A stretch of 41,691 nt of DNA from CAYJBH01 sp964369445 (GTDB lineage Bacteria > Bacillota > Clostridia > Oscillospirales > Ruminococcaceae). Location of the stretch: positions 1 through 41,691 of the forward strand of contig CAYJFU010000010.1 of the NCBI GenBank assembly GCA_964369445.1. Direction: 5' to 3'. The notes under the pieces were generated by a model that made no database searches, was not told where the DNA came from, and saw only the letters and a program-made list of their open reading frames with translations. A program made the position numbers and the translations under genes. This document shows positions 8,390-15,508 of this stretch, piece after piece (position 1 is the first letter of the stretch; each line of letters starts with the position of its first letter).

Positions 8390-9733
8390 CTATTTCCCAA
8401 TACAAAACCGTGAGAATATACTGCCTACCGTCTCCTCGGTGGCATCCAGTAACATCAACTCGCACAGTGCGCTGTGTGCCTCATCAACGTAGATACCGCA
8501 CACGTCATACATGCCGTTTTGCAATGCCGCACCCGCCTCTTGTAGGGCGGTGGCGGCATTTTTGCAACACCCTGCCTGACGGTGGGTGGCAAGTAACATT
8601 GCATCGTCTGACGGTATGTCGATACAGCCTGATTTTATGGCATCTTTCACGGAGCTTGTCGCCTCGGATGATGTTGCACTAATCGACACTATGTTGTCAA
8701 AGTAGCGCGCAAGACTCTCTGCTGTGGTCTTGTTGCCTTTATCTATCTTGTTTATCACGGCAAGTATCGGCGCGTGTATGTCGCAAAGTTGTTCACAAAG
8801 CTCGATGTCCGGCTCTGCCTGTGCGTCAAAAACCGCAAGGATAAGTCCCGCCTCTTGCAGTGCGGTTTTACTGCGCCTTATGCCCTCTTTCTCCACTTCA
8901 TCGTCCGTCTCGTGTATGCCGGCGGTATCGGATAACAGCAACACTGCGCCGTCGATGTCGACACGCTGTTCGACAATGTCGCGTGTTGTACCTGCCACGT
9001 CGCTGACTATCGCCCTGTCAAAACCGCACAGCAGGTTCAATATCGTGCTCTTGCCGACGTTGGGGCGACCGGCTATGACGGTTTTTATCCCCCTGTCGGT
9101 ATTTAGCCCGGCGGCGCTATCTTGGTATAGCGATGACAGGTCACTTTGCAATGTATGTAAACGCTGCAAAAACCCTTCCGGGAGTATGTCGACATCGTCG
9201 GGGTAGTCACATGCCGCCGCTATATCCGCCGACAGCTCACATATCTGTTCGCGGTAGTGTTGCAGTCTGCGCCCGAGCACACCGCTGAGCGCGTCCGCCG
9301 CCGCGGCAAGTCCGCGCCTCCCCTCGCCCTCGATAAGCGCCGACACCGCTTCTGCCTTAGCAAGTGACAGCTTACCGTTCAAAAACGCACGCTTAGTAAA
9401 CTCTCCGGCACCGGCAGGGCGTGCGCCGTGTCGTACCGCAAGTTCCATGACCTGTTGCAACAGCATGTCGTTGCCGTGGCACTGAAGTTCGACAACATGC
9501 TCACCGGTGTAGGAGCAGGGCGCAAAAAAATACAAGGCTATCGCTTCGTCAATAACCCTGTCGCCGTCTGTTATTTCGCCGAGCAGGGCTTTAAACCCCT
9601 CAGCTTGCTTGTTGCCATATGCGCGAAAAAAACCGGAAACAACGCCGTGCGCGTCCTCCCCCGAAACCCTTACGATCCCGACGGCGGCCGCACCCGGCGC
9701 TGTTGAAATGGCTACTATTGTATCGTGGCTCAT
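8390..9733 (-). CDS. mnmE: tRNA modification GTPase MnmE
   Basis: This is a 447-residue protein of normal length. It starts DTIVAISTAPGAAAVGIVRVSG, the folate-binding N-terminal domain, with ECHGN-like LQCHGN near residue 85. The G domain has P-loop GRPNVGKS at 222-229, the switch segment AGTTRD, DTAGI and NKID. It ends with CIGK, carrying the invariant C-terminal cysteine. With MnmG it installs 5-carboxymethylaminomethyl on wobble uridine of tRNA; mnmG is not in this window. Its ATG shares one base with the stop of the upstream small membrane protein (TAATG), so translation is probably coupled. Confidence 0.97.
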   Translation of the reverse strand: MSHDTIVAISTAPGAAAVGIVRVSGEDAHGVVSGFFRAYGNKQAEGFKALLGEITDGDRVIDEAIALYFFAPCSYTGEHVVELQCHGNDMLLQQVMELAVRHGARPAGAGEFTKRAFLNGKLSLAKAEAVSALIEGEGRRGLAAAADALSGVLGRRLQHYREQICELSADIAAACDYPDDVDILPEGFLQRLHTLQSDLSSLYQDSAAGLNTDRGIKTVIAGRPNVGKSTILNLLCGFDRAIVSDVAGTTRDIVEQRVDIDGAVLLLSDTAGIHETDDEVEKEGIRRSKTALQEAGLILAVFDAQAEPDIELCEQLCDIHAPILAVINKIDKGNKTTAESLARYFDNIVSISATSSEATSSVKDAIKSGCIDIPSDDAMLLATHRQAGCCKNAATALQEAGAALQNGMYDVCGIYVDEAHSALCELMLLDATEETVGSIFSRFCIGK

Positions 9734-10086
9734 TACTCCTCTATAGCATCGAGAGTATCTTCATACGCTACGTCGTCGCAACCGCAGTCGCCGGAGCAGT
9801 CCTCGCTGAACAGTAGCTCTTCGTACTCGTTGAGTTCTCTTTCCCTGCGCGCCAGATAAAAATATGCCGCCGCAAGTGCACCTGCCACAGCGGCAAGCAG
9901 GACAATAATTGTCACAATTGTTGATTTTTTCATTGTTATCCCCTTATTTGGTTGAAATTTCTCGGTGATTTTTTTACATTCTGTAATACCGCTTGTTGCC
10001 ACCGATGCCACAGTAGCTGCGGCTGCTATCGGTAATGCAACGGAGGACGTCAAAAATTTTTTGCACTTAGCCATACACTCTACCAT
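9733..10086 (-). CDS. Small membrane protein of unknown function
   Basis: The family is not recognised. From ATG 10086 (AGGGGG five bases upstream) it encodes 117 residues: a moderately hydrophobic N-terminal segment (SVALPIAAAATVASVA), then a strong transmembrane helix (TIVTIIVLLAAVAGALAAAYF), then an acidic tail with a cysteine group (DCSGDCGCDD). A second start at 9933 (MKKSTIV, with AGGGG six bases upstream) would give only the last 66 residues, a single-span protein; both starts have good ribosome binding sites. The tail could bind a metal, but that is speculation. It is coupled to mnmE by a one-base overlap. Confidence 0.6.
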   Translation of the reverse strand: MVECMAKCKKFLTSSVALPIAAAATVASVATSGITECKKITEKFQPNKGITMKKSTIVTIIVLLAAVAGALAAAYFYLARRERELNEYEELLFSEDCSGDCGCDDVAYEDTLDAIEE

Positions 10087-10110
10087 AATAACCCCCTATA
10101 ATGTGTAACT

Positions 10111-10140
10111 ATTTTAACATAGTATTGACAAAAAAAGCAA
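10111..10140 (-). promoter_or_regulatory. Probable promoter of the small membrane protein-mnmE operon
   Basis: On the minus strand, TTGCTT (10140-10135), 18 bases and TAAAAT (10116-10111), preceded by TGT as an extended -10, lie just upstream of the start at 10086. The match is moderate. Confidence 0.45.
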
Positions 10141-10236
10141 GCTATTCTGTATTTTTTGCAGTTTTTTTACTTATTTTTGTGTCTTGTAGGTAGTTTGTAG
10201 TCATTCAAACCACTGGATGCACCCAAAATTGTGCCA

Positions 10237-10986
10237 TTACCACTCTAATTTTTGTTCAAACGCTATACGCGGCTCGCCACTTACAAGTATGATGTGCCCC
10301 AGCTCGTTAAATCCGCTTTTTGTGAGCATGCGGCGCATGGATGCATTTTGCTCATGCGTGTCACAGCGCAATGTGTCCAGTTGTAGGCGATTGCACTCGC
10401 CCACACAAAACCTGACAGCACGTCTTGCAATGCCCAAACCTTTAAAGTCCGGTAAAACCGCAATGCGATGCAGTGAACCGTACTGCGAAAGCTTTTCAAA
10501 CACCTCACTGCCCTCATAGGACGGGTCGGGCAGGGTAGTGAACACAAACGTACCGACAATCACCTCGCAAAAGCATATGACATAGCATTGCCCCAGAGTT
10601 ATGTCCTCGCTTACGACATCTACATCGGGGTAGTCGCCCTGCCATTGGTCGACACCGGCCTCGCACAGCGCCTGCTTACCGGTGCGCAGTATGTCGACGA
10701 CCTCTTGCAACTCCTGCTGCCTGGCAGGTCGTATGACACACTGTCCATTCTCGATTATCTCTCTTAGTTTTGCTGTTCGCGGCCGTTTTTTTAAACCTGC
10801 CTCATAGGACAGCGCCTCACGTTTGCCCTCAAAGCCTTTGGAAAACAGCAACCGTACCGGCCGGCGCGGCATAGTGTACTTTGCGCCTTTCCCGCTATTG
10901 TGAACGGCAACCCTGCGAGCAATATCGTCGGTGTACCCTGTATATAACGTCTTGTCACTGCAATAGACAACATAGCAATAGTACAT
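10237..10986 (-). CDS. GIY-YIG nuclease-like / GNAT acetyltransferase fusion
   Basis: This is a 249-residue protein with two domains. Residues 1-75 match the UPF0213/YhbQ type of GIY-YIG fold: YYCYVVYCSDKTLYTGYTDDIARRV, then HNSGKGAKYT and the conserved Glu in REALSYEAGLKKR. From about residue 85 it continues as a GNAT N-acetyltransferase: CVIRPARQQELQEVVDIL, then the acetyl-CoA loop region LHRIAVLPDFKGLGIARRAV and CDTHEQNASMRRMLTKSGF. The start at 10986 has GGAGG four bases upstream; an ATG at 11013 is less likely. Both domains are normally separate proteins. The sequence is continuous with no stop or gap between them. The substrate is unknown. Confidence 0.82.
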   Translation of the reverse strand: MYYCYVVYCSDKTLYTGYTDDIARRVAVHNSGKGAKYTMPRRPVRLLFSKGFEGKREALSYEAGLKKRPRTAKLREIIENGQCVIRPARQQELQEVVDILRTGKQALCEAGVDQWQGDYPDVDVVSEDITLGQCYVICFCEVIVGTFVFTTLPDPSYEGSEVFEKLSQYGSLHRIAVLPDFKGLGIARRAVRFCVGECNRLQLDTLRCDTHEQNASMRRMLTKSGFNELGHIILVSGEPRIAFEQKLEW

Positions 10987-11061
10987 TTTACCTCCATGCG
11001 TAATCAAAGCCAACGGTTTGAACGGGCAGATATTTTCCCCTAAATCGTTGACAGTGAACAG

Positions 11062-12675
11062 CTAAACTAAATTTGTAAAAGCATTTTTTAGGTAGAGGTT
11101 GCCGCTCGGACTCAAAAAGTATCCAAGCACATCCCCGTGCACAAGCGTGCTGTAGGTTGGGTGGAACAACGTCAACAGCGGAGTGTCGTCGTACAGCAAC
11201 ACCTCGGCATTCTGCAATATCTCCACCGTGCGTGTGCGGTGCACCGAGGCACCTGCCTGCGCCACCAGTGCATCGAACTGCACATCAGAATAGTAGGCGG
11301 TATTACTTATGTTAAAGGATGTCATGTCGTGTAACAGCGCATATGGGTGCACGATGCCGCCACCAAAGGTTGTCGACGCGATATGATAATCGCCCTTTGC
11401 GATGCGCTCGTCATACTCCACCTGTGGCAGTATGTCCACCGAGATACGGACATTCAGTTTTTCCGTCAACTGCGCTATCGCCAGTTCGTATGCCTCGTTG
11501 TAAGGGTCACCCTCCAGCAGTACACAGCGTAAACTCATACCACCGCCGTTCTCGTAATTTGCCGCATCCAACGCCTGCAAAGCGCCGGTCATATCACCGC
11601 TGAGCGGAAACGCATCGCGCTCGGGCGTGTGGGAAAAGTCCTTTTGATCCGTTATAAATCCGGGCGGTGTCAAACCTGTTGCAGGCACCGCATCAAAGAT
11701 GGTAAGCGCCGCAGTAAGGGCGTTTCTGTCCAGTGTCTCGGTAAAACCCTCTCTCACAAGCACGCGGTTGGTATAGGACGCGTCATTGTTAAGCGCAAGT
11801 GTTGCGGTCTCAAATGAAACGGTGTCAACGGCAAGTGCGGTGTGGCTCTGTAACAGCTCTTCACCCGGCTGCATGACGATGTCGACAATACTCTGCGAAA
11901 ACTGTTCTGACGTGTCGTCGCCTGTCCTGCGGAATGCAATGGCATCGACAAAAAGCATATGGCTGTCATAGTAATAATCTGTTGCGACGACAACCGCCTC
12001 TTGATCCGATAACGTTTCAACGGCAAATGGACCGCATGTGACAGGGATTTGCGGCGGTTGTTCACCGTCGGGCGTTATATATGTCGGCGAAAATGCCGTC
12101 AATGTCATCATGGTTGCAAACTCGGGGTAGGGCTGTGTTAGCTCCACCTCAAATTCTGTCGATACCGGCGCAAACACGGCGACCGACTGCCGCGGTGTGG
12201 CCTGTTCTCCCTCTGCAGGGCGCATATATTCCGCCGCACCGACAATCATGTCGAGCAAAAGCGGTTGAAGCAGCGAACTCTCGTCCTCAATAAGGTGCAA
12301 AAACGTCTCGACGTAGTTGCTAGCCGTTATCGTTTCGCCATTTGAAAACAGCGCGTTTTGCCGCAGTGTAAAGGTATAGGTACATCCGTCCTCACTGACG
12401 GTATAGCTCTCGCACAGACCGGGTATAATTTCGCCGGTGTCGGTTTTGTAGGTCAAAAGCCCCTCATACAGTGCGGTGTAGATGGGGTTAACCGCTTCAA
12501 TGCCGGTGGAAAGTGGCTCTATTGTAGTCGGAAGTTGGGGCACGGCAACCACAATTTCGGGCACCAGTATCTCAACCTCAATGGCCTCTTCTACCTCCGT
12601 CGCGCCGGGAGGTGTTGTACCGCAGGCACAAAGTATTAAAAACACAAGGGCAAGTGCGACAACTTTTTTGTGCAT
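11062..12675 (-). CDS. Peptide/nickel-type substrate-binding lipoprotein (SBP family 5)
   Basis: This is a 537-residue protein. It has a signal peptide with lipobox LCAC (Cys18) and AAGGAG upstream of ATG 12675. The body follows the oligopeptide-binding protein pattern: ALYEGLLTYKTDTGEIIPGLCESYTVSEDG, YTFTLRQNALFSNGETITASNYVETF, a central SYTNRVLVREGFTETLDRNAL and a late YHIASTTFGGG. Family 5 proteins deliver peptides, nickel or heme to an ABC importer. No permease or ATPase gene is next to it. It lies directly upstream of the GIY-YIG/GNAT gene with a 75-base gap. A region rich in Glu and Pro follows the lipid anchor and acts as a spacer from the membrane. Confidence 0.88.
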   Translation of the reverse strand: MHKKVVALALVFLILCACGTTPPGATEVEEAIEVEILVPEIVVAVPQLPTTIEPLSTGIEAVNPIYTALYEGLLTYKTDTGEIIPGLCESYTVSEDGCTYTFTLRQNALFSNGETITASNYVETFLHLIEDESSLLQPLLLDMIVGAAEYMRPAEGEQATPRQSVAVFAPVSTEFEVELTQPYPEFATMMTLTAFSPTYITPDGEQPPQIPVTCGPFAVETLSDQEAVVVATDYYYDSHMLFVDAIAFRRTGDDTSEQFSQSIVDIVMQPGEELLQSHTALAVDTVSFETATLALNNDASYTNRVLVREGFTETLDRNALTAALTIFDAVPATGLTPPGFITDQKDFSHTPERDAFPLSGDMTGALQALDAANYENGGGMSLRCVLLEGDPYNEAYELAIAQLTEKLNVRISVDILPQVEYDERIAKGDYHIASTTFGGGIVHPYALLHDMTSFNISNTAYYSDVQFDALVAQAGASVHRTRTVEILQNAEVLLYDDTPLLTLFHPTYSTLVHGDVLGYFLSPSGNLYLKNAFTNLV

Positions 12676-12817
12676 AAATAAAACTCCTTAAATTATAAGG
12701 TGTGGGTGGTGGTGAGTATATTGTGGGCTCCGCAAAACTCTGTTTCACTTTGATCTAAGTACGACAACCCCATAAACCTCACGAGTTTTGTAATGTCTAT
12801 ACATATAATAGTATGTT

Positions 12818-12857
12818 AAAAAATAACAGCGCTATACCCAAAAAATGGATATAGCGC
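12818..12857 (-). terminator. Terminator of the tRNA operon
   Basis: On the minus strand GCGCTATATCC (12857-12847) pairs with GGGTATAGCGC (12839-12829) across a T-rich loop, followed by TGTTATTTTTT. It starts 6 bp after the tRNA-Glu gene. Confidence 0.85.
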
Positions 12858-12862
12858 AACTT

Positions 12863-12937
12863 TGGTGACCCGTACGAGAATCGAACTCGTGATTCCGCCG
12901 TGAAAGGGCGGTGTCTTAACCTCTTGACCAACGGGCC
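12863..12937 (-). tRNA. tRNA-Glu (TTC)
   Basis: This is a 75-base gene including an encoded CCA. The acceptor arm GGCCCGT pairs with ACGGGTC, the anticodon stem CCGCC/GGCGG encloses loop CTTTCAC with anticodon TTC, and the T arm has GTTCGATTC. It is last in a three-tRNA operon. Confidence 0.97.
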
Positions 12938-12954
12938 GTTCATGCCACAAGGCA

Positions 12955-13031
12955 TGGTAGCGGTAGCAGGAATTGAACCGGCGACCTTTCGGGTATGAAC
13001 CGAGCGCTCTGACCATCTGAGCTATACCGCC
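12955..13031 (-). tRNA. tRNA-Met (CAT), elongator type
   Basis: This is a 77-base gene including an encoded CCA. The anticodon loop TTCATAC gives CAT, and the D arm TAGCTCAGATGGTCAGAGC and acceptor start GGCGGTA match elongator tRNA-Met of Firmicutes. One anticodon-stem pair looks like a C-A mismatch at its outer end. Confidence 0.93.
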
Positions 13032-13035
13032 AAAA

Positions 13036-13111
13036 TGGTGAGATACCGGAGATTCGAACTCCGGACACCCTGCTTAAAAGGCAGGTGCTCTGCCGACTGA
13101 GCTAGTATCTC
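13036..13111 (-). tRNA. tRNA-Lys (TTT)
   Basis: This is a 76-base gene including an encoded CCA. The acceptor arm GAGATAC pairs with GTATCTC, the anticodon stem CTGCC/GGCAG encloses loop TTTTAA with anticodon TTT, and the T loop is GTTCGAATC. It is first in the operon, only four bases from tRNA-Met. Confidence 0.97.
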
Positions 13112-13142
13112 ACAAAACAACGTCAAATTTTGTCGCTTGATT

Positions 13143-13171
13143 ATTATAGCAGAGATAAAAACGTTTGTCAA
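13143..13171 (-). promoter_or_regulatory. Promoter of the Lys-Met-Glu tRNA operon
   Basis: On the minus strand TTGACA (13171-13166), a 17-base spacer and TATAAT (13148-13143) form a perfect consensus promoter about 30 bp before tRNA-Lys. Confidence 0.92.
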
Positions 13172-13202
13172 TGATTTTTTTGAAAGTTCCGCGTTAAGGT
13201 TA

Positions 13203-13260
13203 ACTTTCCGGTACGATCTCACCGCCTACGACAATGGAAACATACCGGAAAGTAGCTTTT
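13203..13260 (+). repeat. Inverted repeat with T run
   Basis: ACTTTCCGGTA (13203-13213) and TACCGGAAAGT (13243-13253) pair perfectly over 11 bp with a 29-base loop, followed by AGCTTTTTTA on the plus strand. It could stop plus-strand transcription, but no plus-strand gene precedes it, so its role is unclear. Confidence 0.5.
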
Positions 13261-13354
13261 TTATTTAATTGGATAAATAGTGCAATGACTTGACATTTTT
13301 CTGCAATTTACAGCAAATCATTTCTCAGAAAAAATATGCTACAACCATTAGTGG

Positions 13355-13379
13355 TTAGTCGCAAGTCGTTTTGCACTTA
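13355..13379 (+). repeat. Short dispersed repeat, copy 1
   Basis: TTAGTCGCAAGT followed by TTTTGCACT is shared with 19445-19469, differing in a few bases. It abuts the stop of the FNR-like gene. Confidence 0.55.
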
Positions 13380-13380
13380 C

Positions 13381-14052
13381 TTATTCATACCCCATAAAGG
13401 AATCGGAAATTATCCTGTTTTCGGTAATTCCCACACCCTGCAACATCTCACTTGTTGAGGTTATTACGATTGGCGCGCCCGAAATGTAGTAGTAGGCGGT
13501 GTTTTTGTATTGTGCCGCAAGCGCTTTCACCTTGTCGGTGGTCTCATCGCGTGACGTGGTCTTGTATAGTGATATTTTGGGGTTGTTGTCTGCTATTTCC
13601 GTGATCTTTTTATCGTACAGATAAAACTCCGGAGATGCATACACCACTTCCACCGTACGATTTTGGTTGTTTTGAGTCTCTTTGAGCAGTGCTCTGATAG
13701 GTGTGACGCCCACACCGCTTGCAAAAAGTATGACAGGGGTCGTTTCATCCTTAAGTACAAACTCGCCAAACGGCTCCGTGACAGTTACAATCTCGCCTTT
13801 TTTCATTGCGATAAGGTTGCTTTTAAAACTGCTTGGCTCTTTGCCGGTGCGCGTCCCAATCATAACGCACCCCTCCTCCGGAACCGAGGCTATACTGAAA
13901 ATACGTGCCGTTCTGCCTGTTACCGCTTTTCCCGGCAGCTCAAACAACCCATGCTCACCTGCTTTCCAGGTCATCCCGCCACAAGCTAATTTGATTTCGT
14001 AATAATCTGAATGAGGGTTTTCAACAGATTCCACGGCTAATGATGTCGTCAT
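13381..14052 (-). CDS. FNR-like FAD/NAD(P)-binding oxidoreductase
   Basis: This is a 223-residue single-domain flavin reductase of the ferredoxin-NADP reductase family. The FAD motif is RIFSIAS near residue 50. The nicotinamide half begins FASGVGVTPIRALLKE near residue 110, and the C-terminus has YYYISGAPIV, the usual GxP loop. No iron-sulfur ferredoxin domain is attached, so a separate electron carrier is needed; the partner is unknown. The start at 14052 has AAGGGG seven bases upstream. It is downstream of the DctP-like lipoprotein gene by 42 bp and probably cotranscribed with it. Confidence 0.85.
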   Translation of the reverse strand: MTTSLAVESVENPHSDYYEIKLACGGMTWKAGEHGLFELPGKAVTGRTARIFSIASVPEEGCVMIGTRTGKEPSSFKSNLIAMKKGEIVTVTEPFGEFVLKDETTPVILFASGVGVTPIRALLKETQNNQNRTVEVVYASPEFYLYDKKITEIADNNPKISLYKTTSRDETTDKVKALAAQYKNTAYYYISGAPIVITSTSEMLQGVGITENRIISDSFMGYE

Positions 14053-14094
14053 AAGTATCCCCTTAAATTTTTGAACTTATTTATAAATTAGATC

Positions 14095-15009
14095 TTAAGA
14101 TATCGCGTTGATAAATCGGCGCACATTTTCCGGCAGGGTTTGCACCTCCTGCGGTGACAGCTCAGACTTAAGCTGTTGTAACCCTATTGGCACATAGGTC
14201 TCAGGGCCATCAAAAGCCGAGTCGTAGCGCGCGGTTGAAAACACCTGCAAGGACTGCTCAAATGCCTCCTGCGCCGCATTGTGCAGTATTTCAAGCTGTG
14301 GCTGTGTAAGGTTTAAAACCGTGTCGCCGGACAGCTGCAAAAGCTTTATATCATACCTGTGCTTTGTCTGCGCGATGTAGCTGTGTTCGTATTCCGATTG
14401 GTAATAGGTAACCTCACGCGCTGTAACAGTTTCTTGCGACTCAGGCGGTTCCGGCTCTACATCATCGGAAGTTTCCAGCAGTCCCTGGTAGTGCAAAACC
14501 TGCTCACCGCTGTACCGCTCGGGTGTGTTTAGGTTGTAAACACCGCAGTTTACAAGCGAAAGCCGCCTGTCGTAATAAAAACCGTTCTGCGGCAAAAAAT
14601 CGCTGTGTATGATGCTCATCATGTCGAAAATTGACTCGTCATCAAATACGTATGGCAACGAAAAAACCGTATCTTCCATTTCGCCTTCTTCTAGCGCAAG
14701 TAGCGCAATATCAAGGTCACCGTCCGCCAATTTTTGGGCAAGTTGCGGTTCAGTGCCGGTCGTGCCCTCGTGGTAAACAAGCACCTCTATTGCACCAAAG
14801 CTGAGCTCATGCACCCTAAACGCAAAGTCCTCTAAAAACGCGCCGGCAGGACTTTGTGCGGTAGCGGCACTGCCAAGACGCAACACCACCGTCTGTTGCC
14901 TTGCAGCAGTGTATGGTTGATCGGGGATTTCAAGCTCCGCGTTCACCTCCACACACCCTGAAAACAACAGTGCACAGGTCAAAAGTATCACAAGCAATAA
15001 TTTTTTCAT
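14095..15009 (-). CDS. DctP-like TRAP substrate-binding lipoprotein
   Basis: This is a 304-residue protein. It has a signal peptide with lipobox FSGC (Cys19). The mature part reads VVLRLGSAATAQSPAGAFLEDFAFRV, then GTTGTEPQLAQKLADGDLDIALL and FSLPYVFDDE, which is the first lobe of TRAP substrate-binding proteins. The C-terminal helix region LEILHNAAQEAFEQSLQVF also fits. The middle is shorter than usual and holds a Glu/Pro-rich insertion (DDVEPEPPESQE), so the ligand-binding lobe may be altered. TRAP systems also need DctQ and DctM membrane subunits, which are absent here. There is no ribosome binding site and the -10 box lies six bases from the ATG, so the mRNA is probably leaderless. Confidence 0.75.
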   Translation of the reverse strand: MKKLLLVILLTCALLFSGCVEVNAELEIPDQPYTAARQQTVVLRLGSAATAQSPAGAFLEDFAFRVHELSFGAIEVLVYHEGTTGTEPQLAQKLADGDLDIALLALEEGEMEDTVFSLPYVFDDESIFDMMSIIHSDFLPQNGFYYDRRLSLVNCGVYNLNTPERYSGEQVLHYQGLLETSDDVEPEPPESQETVTAREVTYYQSEYEHSYIAQTKHRYDIKLLQLSGDTVLNLTQPQLEILHNAAQEAFEQSLQVFSTARYDSAFDGPETYVPIGLQQLKSELSPQEVQTLPENVRRFINAIS

Positions 15010-15015
15010 TATGTT

Positions 15016-15044
15016 ATTATAGCATGTTGTTTGAGGTTTGACAA
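15016..15044 (-). promoter_or_regulatory. Leaderless-type promoter of the DctP-like gene
   Basis: On the minus strand TTGTCA (15044-15039), a 17-base spacer ending TGC, and TATAAT (15021-15016) form an extended -10 promoter. Six bases separate the -10 box from the ATG at 15009, so transcription should begin at or next to the start codon. Confidence 0.75.
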
Positions 15045-15145
15045 TATAGGACTGTCACATTACCACGAAAATATAGTCAAGCAACCTGAAAAATGATGCA
15101 GGGTTTCCGGTAGAATTTATGCATATCAACGGAGGGAACACGGTG

Positions 15146-15290
15146 TTTCTTTGACATACCACCAAATAGTTAATTTTTCCGTTGGCCAAACCGAAACATG
15201 CAGGACGTACTGTGATTGATACGGGGAAGGTAGGCAAATTTATGCCGACACGGCGCGATGGTTTTTTAGTTAACCGACTTTATGGTCAAA
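15146..15290 (+). repeat. Degenerate dispersed repeat, copy A
   Basis: This copy carries TTGACATACCACC, then TAATTTTTCCGTTGGC, and further on AAATTTATGCC and TGGTTTTTTAGTT, in the same order as copies at 31648 and 32948. The central mini-hairpin of the other copies is decayed here. Short open frames across it look like shadows of the repeat. The rest of 15045-15446 shows nothing else recognisable. Confidence 0.55.
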
Positions 15291-15446
15291 CCTCTTTAAA
15301 ACTTCACGAAGACAATGTCGTTAAAATTTTTCAGCAAGACAAAAAACCAATACCGCTTGGTGTATTCCGAGTGATGTCACCGAAGTAAAACGAAATTCTC
15401 ACAGCCGAAGTGTACGGTGTGTGGAGTAATTTTACAGTATAATAAA

Positions 15447-15490
15447 TTTTGGCTCACCCCCTTGCCACCGGCGAAAGGGGTAAGCCAAAA
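15447..15490 (-). terminator. Terminator of the nfnAB operon
   Basis: TTTTGGCT (15447-15454) pairs with AGCCAAAA (15483-15490), continued inward by ACCCC against GGGGT. On the minus strand the stem is followed by TTTATTATAC. It lies 19 bp past the nfnB stop. Confidence 0.75.
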
Positions 15491-15508
15491 CTGAAACAAG
15501 AAGATGCG

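Noticed and set aside
10237..11013. GIY-YIG/GNAT gene as two overlapping frames or an assembly error
   Set aside because: The frame is continuous, no Ns are present, and the linker has normal composition, so a real fusion is favoured.
15182..15388. Small gene of 68 codons between the DctP-like gene and nfnB
   Set aside because: It lies inside dispersed repeat copy A, lacks a ribosome binding site and is not preserved in copies B and C.
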